Source of the DNA: Methylobacillus methanolivorans
GTDB taxonomy: Bacteria > Pseudomonadota > Gammaproteobacteria > Burkholderiales > Methylophilaceae
Length of the DNA stretch: 64,000 nucleotides
Direction of reading: 5' to 3'
Assembly: GCF_044751345.1 (NCBI RefSeq)
Contig: NZ_JBIWXY010000003.1
Coordinates: forward strand, 62,001 to 126,000
Shown here: one piece after another, positions 27,454-35,124 of the stretch
Layout: the number at the start of each line of letters is the position of its first letter
Position numbering within the stretch: the stretch's first letter is position 1
Position numbers and translations under genes: made by a program
The notes under the pieces: generated by a model
The model's input: only the letters and a program-made list of their open reading frames with translations
Told to the model about the DNA's origin: nothing
The model's database searches: none

Positions 27454-27768
27454 ATGTATGCAGTTATCAAAACTGGTGGCAAACAATATCGCGTAGCCGC
27501 TGGTGACAAGCTTAAGGTAGAAAAGTTGGCGGGCGAAGTCGGCAGCGAAATCACCCTCGACAAGGTATTGTTGGTTTCTGATGGTGAAAACACCACCATT
27601 GGTGCTCCTCTGGTTCAGGGTGCGAGCGTACAAGCCAAGGTTGTGGCTCACGGTCGTGGCGACAAGGTCTTGATCTTCAAGATGCGTCGTCGTAAGCACT
27701 ATCGTAAAACTCAAGGCCATCGCCAGAGCTTTACTGAAATCCAGATTGAAAAGATTGCTGCTAAGTAA
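27454..27768 (+). CDS. rplU: 50S ribosomal protein L21
   Basis: 104 residues starting MYAVIKTGGKQYRV, the family signature; the frame extends upstream to 27430 but the protein family starts at the ATG at 27454. It binds 23S rRNA in the large subunit. The KMRRRKHYRKTQGHRQ stretch is typical. rpmA follows 13 bases later and obgE after that, the standard order. Confidence 0.98.
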   Translation: MYAVIKTGGKQYRVAAGDKLKVEKLAGEVGSEITLDKVLLVSDGENTTIGAPLVQGASVQAKVVAHGRGDKVLIFKMRRRKHYRKTQGHRQSFTEIQIEKIAAK

Positions 27769-27781
27769 GGAGTAGTGAAAA

Positions 27782-28039
27782 ATGGCACACAAAAAAGCAG
27801 GCGGTAGTTCCCGTAACGGTCGCGACTCACAAGCGCAGCGACTGGGTGTTAAGGCTTTTGGCGACCAGTTTGTTTCCGCTGGCAGCATTATCATTCGTCA
27901 GCGTGGTACCAAGATGCACCCAGGCGAAAATGTTGGTATTGGCAAGGATCACACCTTGTATGCCAAGGTTGACGGCAAAGTGGCTTTCTCCGTGAAAGGC
28001 GCATTGCGTCGCAAGTTGGTCAGCATCGTTCCAGCTTAA
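27782..28039 (+). CDS. rpmA: 50S ribosomal protein L27
   Basis: 85 residues starting MAHKKAGGSSRNGRDS, the flexible N-terminal arm that reaches the peptidyl transferase centre. AAGGAG is well spaced before the ATG. It follows rplU and precedes a terminator and obgE. Confidence 0.98.
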   Translation: MAHKKAGGSSRNGRDSQAQRLGVKAFGDQFVSAGSIIIRQRGTKMHPGENVGIGKDHTLYAKVDGKVAFSVKGALRRKLVSIVPA

Positions 28040-28055
28040 TACTGGCGTGATTCGG

Positions 28056-28086
28056 AAAAAGCCCTATCGCATTGATAGGGCTTTTT
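28056..28086 (+). terminator. Intrinsic terminator after rpmA
   Basis: AAAAAGCCCTATC (28056-28068) pairs with GATAGGGCTTTTT (from 28074), loop GCATT, then further T. It separates rplU-rpmA from obgE, though read-through is likely since the order is conserved. Confidence 0.88.
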
Positions 28087-28143
28087 TATTTCAGGCAGTA
28101 TGATAACTGCCTTAATCGGTTCAACCCTTAACAGATAGCGATC

Positions 28144-29205
28144 ATGAAGTTTATAGACGAAGCCACGATCAAGGTTTATGCAGGTGATGGCGGTAACGGT
28201 GTCGCCACATTCCGCCGCGAGAAATATGAAGCCATGGGTGGCCCCAATGGTGGGGATGGCGGTCGTGGTGGCTCTATCTACATGATCGCTGACCGCAATA
28301 TCAATACCCTGGTGGATTATCGCTATACGCGTGTTTTCCGCGCAAAGCGCGGTGAAAATGGTCGTGGCTCGGATCAATATGGTGCGGGTGGCGATGACAT
28401 GGTGCTGCGGGTGCCTGTCGGCACTGTCATTAGTGACAAGGCGACAGGACAGGTGCTGACTGACCTCGCAGAGCATGATCAGCGGGTGATGGTTGCCAAG
28501 GGTGGCAATGGCGGCTTGGGCAATATCCATTTCAAGTCCAGTATCAACCGCGCGCCGCGCCAGTGTACCAAGGGCGATGCAGGGGAGGAGTTCGAACTCT
28601 ATCTTGAGCTGAAGGTGTTGGCTGATGTTGGCTTGTTGGGAATGCCCAACGCTGGAAAATCTACGTTCATTCGTTCAGTTTCTGCGGCCAAGCCCAAGGT
28701 GGCGGATTATCCTTTTACCACCTTGCATCCCAACCTTGGTGTTGTTCGTGTAGATGCTAATCGCAGCTTCGTGATTGCCGACGTGCCAGGGCTGATCGAA
28801 GGGGCGGCTGAAGGTGCAGGCCTTGGCCACCAATTCCTGCGTCATCTTTCACGTACTCGCTTGTTGCTGCATTTGGTTGATTTGGCGCCATTTGATGAGG
28901 CAGTAGATCCGGTTCGCGAGGCGATCGCTATCACGGAAGAGCTGCGCAAGTATGACGAAGAGTTGTATAACAAACCGCGCTGGCTGGTGCTCAATAAAGT
29001 TGACATGCTGGAAGACAGCGAAGAAAAGGTTGCTGAGTTTGTCCAGAAGCTGGGCTGGGAAGGCCGTTATTTTGCGATTTCAGCCTTGGCTGGCATTGGC
29101 TGCCGTGAATTGACCTATGCCATCATGGAGCATGTGGAAGAAACGAGTCGTGCCGATCACGAAGCAGCTGCCAGTGCTGGGGCTGACTCAGTTACTGGGT
29201 ATTAG
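28144..29205 (+). CDS. obgE: GTPase Obg (ribosome assembly)
   Basis: 353 residues. The glycine-rich Obg domain (GDGGNGVATFRREKYE, GGPNGGDGGRGG) spans about 1-158, followed by a GTPase domain with G1 GMPNAGKST, switch II DVPGLIEGA and G4 NKVDM. Obg binds the 50S subunit during late assembly and links growth to the stringent response. proB follows 18 bases later. Confidence 0.97.
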   Translation: MKFIDEATIKVYAGDGGNGVATFRREKYEAMGGPNGGDGGRGGSIYMIADRNINTLVDYRYTRVFRAKRGENGRGSDQYGAGGDDMVLRVPVGTVISDKATGQVLTDLAEHDQRVMVAKGGNGGLGNIHFKSSINRAPRQCTKGDAGEEFELYLELKVLADVGLLGMPNAGKSTFIRSVSAAKPKVADYPFTTLHPNLGVVRVDANRSFVIADVPGLIEGAAEGAGLGHQFLRHLSRTRLLLHLVDLAPFDEAVDPVREAIAITEELRKYDEELYNKPRWLVLNKVDMLEDSEEKVAEFVQKLGWEGRYFAISALAGIGCRELTYAIMEHVEETSRADHEAAASAGADSVTGY

Positions 29206-29223
29206 GCTGGCGGATAGGCGGAC

Positions 29224-30342
29224 ATGACGTCATTGTTGTTGAATGCGAAATGCTTGGTAGTCAAGGTTGGTTCCAGTCTAGTCACCAATAATGGTGCTGG
29301 TTTGGATAAGGTTGCCATTGCCGCCTGGGCAGATCAGATTGCCCGGCTGGTGCAGTCTGGCAAGCAGGTGGTGCTGGTCTCCAGTGGTGCGGTTGCCGAG
29401 GGCATGCAGCGCCTGGGGTGGAAAAAGCGCCCGGTAGCTATCAATGAATTGCAGGCGGCGGCGGCTGTGGGACAAATGGGCTTGGTGCAGATGTATGAAA
29501 CCTGTTTTAGCTCTCATGGGCTACACACTGCACAAATCCTCCTCACGCATGCTGATCTTGCAGATCGCAAGCGGTATCTGAATGCCCGCACTACCTTGCG
29601 CACCTTGCTCGATCTGGGCGTGATCCCCGTCATCAATGAAAATGACACGGTGGTGACGGATGAAATCCGCTTTGGCGACAATGATACCTTGGGTTCTTTG
29701 GTGGCCAATCTGATTGAAGCTGATGCCCTGGTTATTTTGACCGATCAGCCGGGCTTGTATTCAGCCGACCCACGCAAGCATCCAGATGCGGAATTCATTC
29801 AGCATGAAACCGCTGGAAATCCTGCGCTGGAAAAAATGGCGGGCGGCGCTGGTACATTGATTGGCAGTGGTGGCATGTTAACGAAAATACTTGCTGCCAA
29901 GCGTGCTGCGCGTAGCGGTGCACATACCATTATTGCCTCCGGGCGTGAGCCAGACGTGCTGATCAGGCTTGCGCAAGGTGATGTGCTAGGCACTCACCTC
30001 AAGGCGGGCCAGGTCAAGACCTTGGCACGCAAGCAGTGGCTGGCTGATCATTTACGCTTGGCTGGTAAAGTGGTGCTGGATGACGGCGCTGCCAAGGCTT
30101 TGCTTGAAGGTGGGCGCAGCTTGTTGCCGATTGGCGTGATCGCCGTTGAGGGTAGCTTTGAACGTGGCGAGGTTGTGTCATGCGTCAACGCGGAAGGGCG
30201 GGAAATTGCCCGTGGCTTGGTAAATTACAGCGCCCTGGAAACGGCGCGCATATTGCGTAAGCCTAGTCACGACATTGAACATATTCTGGGTTATGTCGAT
30301 GAGGCTGAACTCATTCATCGCGATAACCTGATTCTGGTATAA
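29224..30342 (+). CDS. proB: Glutamate 5-kinase
   Basis: 372 residues. It phosphorylates glutamate for proline synthesis and is the feedback-inhibited step. The amino-acid kinase domain has VVKVGSSLVTN, SSGAVAEGM, NENDTV and FGDNDTLG. The C-terminal PUA domain (from about 280) carries DDGAAKALLEGGRSLLPIGV. It follows obgE and is nine bases before purE. Confidence 0.96.
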   Translation: MTSLLLNAKCLVVKVGSSLVTNNGAGLDKVAIAAWADQIARLVQSGKQVVLVSSGAVAEGMQRLGWKKRPVAINELQAAAAVGQMGLVQMYETCFSSHGLHTAQILLTHADLADRKRYLNARTTLRTLLDLGVIPVINENDTVVTDEIRFGDNDTLGSLVANLIEADALVILTDQPGLYSADPRKHPDAEFIQHETAGNPALEKMAGGAGTLIGSGGMLTKILAAKRAARSGAHTIIASGREPDVLIRLAQGDVLGTHLKAGQVKTLARKQWLADHLRLAGKVVLDDGAAKALLEGGRSLLPIGVIAVEGSFERGEVVSCVNAEGREIARGLVNYSALETARILRKPSHDIEHILGYVDEAELIHRDNLILV

Positions 30343-30351
30343 GGGGAAATC

Positions 30352-30846
30352 ATGTCTCAACCATTAGTAGGCATCATCATGGGCTCTGATAGCGATTGGC
30401 CCGTGATGCGTGCTGCCGCACAAATGCTGGCGGATTTCGGTATTGCCTATGAGGCGCGCGTTGTCTCGGCACACCGTACGCCAGACCTGATGTTCGAGTT
30501 TGCCGAGCAGGCAGCCGAGCGTGGCGTGCGTGTGATCATTGCAGGTGCTGGCGGTGCTGCGCACTTGCCGGGCATGGTGGCAGCCAAGACGACATTGCCG
30601 GTGCTGGGTGTGCCAGTGCCTTCCAAGCATTTGCAAGGCCAGGATTCTTTACTGTCTATCGTGCAAATGCCTAAGGGAATCCCTGTGGCGACATTCGCCA
30701 TTGGCGAAGCGGGGGCGGCGAATGCTGGCCTTTTTGCTGCTGCCATTCTTGCGACCACCGATGCTGCGCTGGCGCAAAAGCTGGCTGATTTCCGTGCCGC
30801 GCAGTCTGCGCGCGTGTTGGATATGACATTGCAAGACCAGCCTTGA
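30352..30846 (+). CDS. purE: N5-carboxyaminoimidazole ribonucleotide mutase
   Basis: 164 residues. It moves the carboxyl group of N5-CAIR to make CAIR in purine synthesis, acting after PurK. Family motifs are IIMGSDSDWPVM, VSAHRTPD and IAGAGGAAHLPGM. AAGGGG precedes the ATG. purK lies 37 bases downstream. Confidence 0.97.
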   Translation: MSQPLVGIIMGSDSDWPVMRAAAQMLADFGIAYEARVVSAHRTPDLMFEFAEQAAERGVRVIIAGAGGAAHLPGMVAAKTTLPVLGVPVPSKHLQGQDSLLSIVQMPKGIPVATFAIGEAGAANAGLFAAAILATTDAALAQKLADFRAAQSARVLDMTLQDQP

Positions 30847-30883
30847 TTGCAATGCTGGATATTGAGTTTTAAGGAGCTTGTAC

Positions 30884-32026
30884 GTGAGTAGTGCAACAAC
30901 CATATTGCCCCCAGCAATGCTGGGGATGTTGGGTGGCGGTCAATTGGGCCGTTTCTTCGTTATTGCGGCGCATGAGATGGGCTACAAGGTGGCAGTGTTG
31001 GACCCTGACCGCAACAGTCCTGCTGGCAAGATTGCCGATGTGCATCTTTGTGCGGCTTATGACGACAAAGTGGCATTGCAGTCTCTGGCCGAGCAGTGTG
31101 CCGCCATCACCACCGAATTTGAGAATGTGCCAGCTTCGACGCTGGAATTTCTTGCGCAGCACAGGACTGTGCGCCCTGCTGCGGCTTCTGTTGCTATTGC
31201 GCAGAACCGCGTAGCAGAGAAAAACTTTTTCCGGGATTCTGGCCTGCCTGTGGCGCCTTATGCTGTGATCCAGCAGGAAGCTGATATTCCGGCGGAAGAT
31301 AGTGGGCTTTATCCTGCAATCCTCAAGGTGGCGCGTTTTGGCTACGACGGAAAAGGTCAAGCACGGATAAAAACGCCAGAAGAAGCGCATGCTGCATTTG
31401 AGAAGTTTGGCGCGGAAGTCTGCGTCTTGGAGCGTATGCTCAAGCTGGATTATGAAGTTTCCGTGGTGCTGGCGCGTGACGCAGATGGCAATGTTGAAAC
31501 ATTCCCTGTGGCAGAAAATAGTCACCTCAATGGCATTCTGGATGTCAGCATTGCACCTGCACGTGGGGATGCCTCTATTCGCGATCAGGCGCGTCAGCTA
31601 GCGATTGAAGTGGCGAAAAAGCTTAATTACACCGGTGTGTTGGGTGTGGAGTTTTTTGTAAGTGAGGGTCGTTTGCTGGTCAATGAAATGGCGCCGCGCC
31701 CACATAATTCCGGGCATTACACCATTGATGCTTGTGTCACTAATCAATTTGAGCAGCAGGTTCGTGTGTTGGCTGGCTTGCCGCTGGGTGATGCGCGCCA
31801 GCATAGTCCTGCGGTCATGGTCAACCTGCTGGGAGATATCTGGGGTGATGGTGAGCCTGCATGGGATCAGGCCTATGCCGAGTCTGGCCTGAAGATGCAT
31901 TTGTATGGCAAGCATGAAGCCAGGCCGGGTCGCAAGATGGGCCACTTTACCGTTATTGGCGAGAAAATGGAGCAGACCTTGCAGGGTGCCTTGAAGGTGC
32001 GTCATGCATTAGGGATTGAGGACTAA
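30884..32026 (+). CDS. purK: N5-carboxyaminoimidazole ribonucleotide synthase
   Basis: 380 residues from a GTG at 30884; AAGGAG at 30871-30876 is seven bases away, better than the in-frame TTG at 30878. An ATP-grasp enzyme that carboxylates AIR with bicarbonate. Motifs are MLGGGQLGRFF, LKVARFGYDGKGQ, LERMLKLDYEVSVVL and MAPRPHNSGHYTIDA. It ends the rplU-to-purK gene run before a terminator. Confidence 0.96.
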   Translation: MSSATTILPPAMLGMLGGGQLGRFFVIAAHEMGYKVAVLDPDRNSPAGKIADVHLCAAYDDKVALQSLAEQCAAITTEFENVPASTLEFLAQHRTVRPAAASVAIAQNRVAEKNFFRDSGLPVAPYAVIQQEADIPAEDSGLYPAILKVARFGYDGKGQARIKTPEEAHAAFEKFGAEVCVLERMLKLDYEVSVVLARDADGNVETFPVAENSHLNGILDVSIAPARGDASIRDQARQLAIEVAKKLNYTGVLGVEFFVSEGRLLVNEMAPRPHNSGHYTIDACVTNQFEQQVRVLAGLPLGDARQHSPAVMVNLLGDIWGDGEPAWDQAYAESGLKMHLYGKHEARPGRKMGHFTVIGEKMEQTLQGALKVRHALGIED

Positions 32027-32041
32027 GGTTCTGATTATGTC

Positions 32042-32069
32042 AAAGCCAGGTCGAGTGCCTGGCTTTTTT
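32042..32069 (+). terminator. Intrinsic terminator after purK
   Basis: AAAGCCAGG (32042-32050) pairs with CCTGGCTTT (32058-32066), loop TCGAGTG, then T residues. Confidence 0.88.
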
Positions 32070-32136
32070 GTTTCAATCATCGGATAGCGCTCGAGTGGCT
32101 AAGAGGATATTCGGAATTTCTGGAGCTGAGGGCAAT

Positions 32137-32164
32137 AAAAAAGCCGGGATATCCCGGCTTTTTT
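32137..32164. terminator. Intrinsic terminator for rpsT
   Basis: AAAAAAGCCGGGA/TCCCGGCTTTTTT, a fully self-complementary 28-base element. It serves the minus-strand rpsT gene and could back up purK. It differs from the terminator at 14907 by one central base. Confidence 0.92.
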
Positions 32165-32183
32165 ACACAAGTAAGTGAGCTTG

Positions 32184-32447
32184 TTAGGCAAGAGCCTTGA
32201 TCGCTGCACTCAGGCGGCTCTTATGGCGAGCTGCCTTGTTCTTGTGAATGATTTTCTTGTCTGCAATACGGTCGATCACGCTGACATTTTCATTGAACAC
32301 GCTTTGTGCTGCAGTCTTGTCGCCGGCTTCTACCGCTTTAATGATCTTTTTGACCGCGGTACGCAGAGCCGAGCGCAAACTTGCATTGTGGGCGCGTTGC
32401 TTGATTGCCTGACGTGCACGCTTTCTCGCCTGTGCGCTATTAGCCAT
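32184..32447 (-). CDS. rpsT: 30S ribosomal protein S20
   Basis: 87 residues starting MANSAQARKRARQ, the normal start; the frame is open up to 32513 but AGGAATT sits before the ATG at 32447. A basic helical protein binding the 5' domain of 16S rRNA. It is a single-gene unit, divergent from murJ. Confidence 0.98.
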   Translation of the reverse strand: MANSAQARKRARQAIKQRAHNASLRSALRTAVKKIIKAVEAGDKTAAQSVFNENVSVIDRIADKKIIHKNKAARHKSRLSAAIKALA

Positions 32448-32609
32448 GGATGATAATTCCTGTAAATTGAAATCGAAGCCCAGCATATTAACTAATATTC
32501 TGAGTAAACGCAATCCCTATGTTGCGCTTTCAGTGAGTTGATGGACTAGCCGTGATAAAATCACCGCTTTGGTCTATCCGTTGGACTTGATGACTGTGAT
32601 GCGTGTGCA

Positions 32610-34151
32610 ATGAATCTGTTAAAAGCGTTGGCTGCTGTCGGGAGCATGACATTTCTTTCCCGCATCTTGGGGTTTGTCAGGGATACATTGATTGCACGCG
32701 TATTCGGTGCCGGGATCTACACCGATGCTTTTTTTGTCGCTTTCAAGATACCCAATCTCTTGCGCCGTCTGTTTGCCGAGGGGGCTTTTTCCCAGGCATT
32801 TGTGCCGGTTCTCGCCGAGTACAAGAATCGCCGTGGCCACGATGAAACCTATGATCTGATCAGCAAAGTAGCCACTCTGTTGGGCCTTGTGCTCATGGGT
32901 GTGACCTTGCTCGGTATGCTGGCCGCTCCTGCCATTGCCTATGTTAGCGCCCCTGGTTGGGCGCATAGCGAGCCGGAAAGCTTTGCGCTGACGATAGATA
33001 TGCTGCGCATTATTTTCCCGTATATCTTGCTGATCTCCCTGGTGTCGCTTGCTGGTGGGGTGTTGAATACTTACAGCAAGTTCTCTGTGCCAGCGTTTAC
33101 TCCAGTTTGGCTCAATATTGCTTTTATCATTGCGGCATTGTTTTTTGCGCCTTACTTTGATCCTCCTATTATGGTGCTGGCTTGGGCGGTATTTGCGGGC
33201 GGTGTGCTACAGCTGGCTTTCCAATTACCTTTCTTGCGCAAGATCGGTATGTTGCCCCGTGTACGCTTCGATTTCCATGATGAAGGGGTCTGGCGTATCC
33301 TGCGCCTCATGGGGCCGGCGGTATTCGGTGTCTCCATTGCTCAGCTGTCATTGCTGATCAACACCATTTTTGCTTCCTTCCTGGCCACCGGCAGTGTTTC
33401 CTGGCTGTATTACGCAGATCGCCTGATGGAGTTCCCCACTGGCTTGCTTGGCGTGGCGCTCGGGACGATTCTGCTGCCTAGCTTATCCAAGAGCGTGGCG
33501 GATAAGGCTGAGCAGGAATACTCCGCATTGCTCGATTGGGGTTTGCGCCTGACTTTGATTCTGGCCTTGCCTTCTGCCGTGGCGTTGGCGGTATTGTCTG
33601 TGCCCTTGGTAACGTCTTTATTCCACTATGGTGCTTTTACCGAGCATGACGTCTGGATGACGCGCCAGGCCTTGATCGCGTATAGCCTGGGCTTGCTCGG
33701 CCTGATTTTGGTGAAAGTGCTGGCGCCTGGCTTTTATGCGCGCCAGAACATCAAGACGCCGGTCAAGATTGCCGTGGTGACCTTGATCGCTACTCAGCTG
33801 ATGAACCTGGCGTTTGTCGGTATCTTCCAGCATGCTGGCCTGGCATTGGCTATAGGTCTGGGGGCGTGCATCAACGCTGGATTGCTTTATTACAACCTGC
33901 GCAAGAGCGCGATTTACCAGCCACAGCCTGGTTGGTTGGGCTTCATTGCACGCGTTGTCGTGGCTTTGCTGGTCATGGGTGTTGCTCTATGGTGGGGCGC
34001 AGGAGATAGCGCATATTGGCTCCAAGCCACCTTATGGCAAAAGCTTGTTTACTTGATTGGATTGGTGGGCCTGGGCGTAGTGGTCTATTTTTCTGCCTTG
34101 TGGTTGATGGGCTTGCGTGTGCGTGATTTCATCAAGCGTAGTGTGAGCTGA
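32610..34151 (+). CDS. murJ: Lipid II flippase MurJ
   Basis: 513 residues with about 14 membrane spans, MOP superfamily. It flips lipid-linked peptidoglycan precursor across the inner membrane. The N-terminal SMTFLSRILGFVRDTLIA and the KIPNLLRRLFAEGAFSQAF signature with its central arginines are intact. It heads the conserved murJ-ribF-ileS-lspA run and is divergent from rpsT, as in many beta- and gammaproteobacteria. Confidence 0.97.
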   Translation: MNLLKALAAVGSMTFLSRILGFVRDTLIARVFGAGIYTDAFFVAFKIPNLLRRLFAEGAFSQAFVPVLAEYKNRRGHDETYDLISKVATLLGLVLMGVTLLGMLAAPAIAYVSAPGWAHSEPESFALTIDMLRIIFPYILLISLVSLAGGVLNTYSKFSVPAFTPVWLNIAFIIAALFFAPYFDPPIMVLAWAVFAGGVLQLAFQLPFLRKIGMLPRVRFDFHDEGVWRILRLMGPAVFGVSIAQLSLLINTIFASFLATGSVSWLYYADRLMEFPTGLLGVALGTILLPSLSKSVADKAEQEYSALLDWGLRLTLILALPSAVALAVLSVPLVTSLFHYGAFTEHDVWMTRQALIAYSLGLLGLILVKVLAPGFYARQNIKTPVKIAVVTLIATQLMNLAFVGIFQHAGLALAIGLGACINAGLLYYNLRKSAIYQPQPGWLGFIARVVVALLVMGVALWWGAGDSAYWLQATLWQKLVYLIGLVGLGVVVYFSALWLMGLRVRDFIKRSVS

Positions 34152-34164
34152 GGAGCCTGGTTGT

Positions 34165-35091
34165 ATGCAGATATTCCGTCATTTTCACCAGGCCGCTCAT
34201 CATCCACTCGCTGTAGCAATTGGCAATTTTGATGGCGTGCACTTAGGGCATCAGGCCTTGTTGCAGCGCCTCAATGAAGTGGCAGCAGCACAAGGTCTTA
34301 AATCGGCAGTGATGACTTTTGAGCCGCATCCCAGAGAGTTTTTTGCGCCTGATCAGGCACCTGCGCGGCTGACTTCGTTACGTGAGAAGCTGGAGTTATT
34401 TGCCGAGGCTGGCGTGGAGTACGTCTATGTCTGCCATTTTAATCGCCGTTTCGCTGCGATCACCGTCGAAGCTTTTATGCAGGACATTTTGCGCAATGCG
34501 CTAGATGCACGTGCGGTCTTGGTCGGCGAAGATTTTCGCTTCGGCGCAGGGCGGCAGGGCAGCATGCAGGACTTTGTCCGCGCCGGGTTTAATCTGCAAA
34601 GTCAGCCGCAGGTCAACCTTGATGGTAAGCGTGTTTCCAGTACTGCCATGCGTGAAGCGCTTGCCCAAGGCCAGCTGGTGGAGGCTGCGCGCTTGCTGGG
34701 GCGCCCTTACAGCATTAGCGGCAAGGTGGTACATGGCGATAAGCTGGCGCGAGAGCTAGGTTACCCGACGGCGAATATCCATATGCTGCACGATAGGCCA
34801 CCGTTGTTTGGCATCTATGCGGTAAAATTAGAGGGTTTGGCTGAAGGCAATGGGGCAGACCTTCCCGGCGTTGCCAGCCTTGGCGTGCGGCCAACGGTCA
34901 AGCAAAATGGCAAGCCGACGCTGGAAGTGCATTTGTTTGATTTTAATGGCGATATCTATGGCAGGCATGTACGGGTGAAGTTCATGCACAAGATACGGGA
35001 TGAGATGAAGTTCGACAGCCTAGATACATTGAAGTACTGGATTGCCAAGGACGCAGAGATGGCGCGTGATTATTTCCGCAGCTATCCTTAA
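34165..35091 (+). CDS. ribF: Bifunctional riboflavin kinase / FAD synthetase
   Basis: 308 residues. It makes FMN and then FAD. The N-terminal nucleotidyltransferase domain has AIGNFDGVHLGHQ and TFEPHPREFF; the C-terminal riboflavin kinase domain has GRPYSISGKVVHGDKLARELGYPTANI split over the conserved GKV and PTAN motifs. It starts 13 bases after murJ and ends 33 bases before ileS. Confidence 0.97.
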   Translation: MQIFRHFHQAAHHPLAVAIGNFDGVHLGHQALLQRLNEVAAAQGLKSAVMTFEPHPREFFAPDQAPARLTSLREKLELFAEAGVEYVYVCHFNRRFAAITVEAFMQDILRNALDARAVLVGEDFRFGAGRQGSMQDFVRAGFNLQSQPQVNLDGKRVSSTAMREALAQGQLVEAARLLGRPYSISGKVVHGDKLARELGYPTANIHMLHDRPPLFGIYAVKLEGLAEGNGADLPGVASLGVRPTVKQNGKPTLEVHLFDFNGDIYGRHVRVKFMHKIRDEMKFDSLDTLKYWIAKDAEMARDYFRSYP

Positions 35092-35124
35092 AAAAGATTT
35101 TGAAGATAGATAGACACTAGACCG

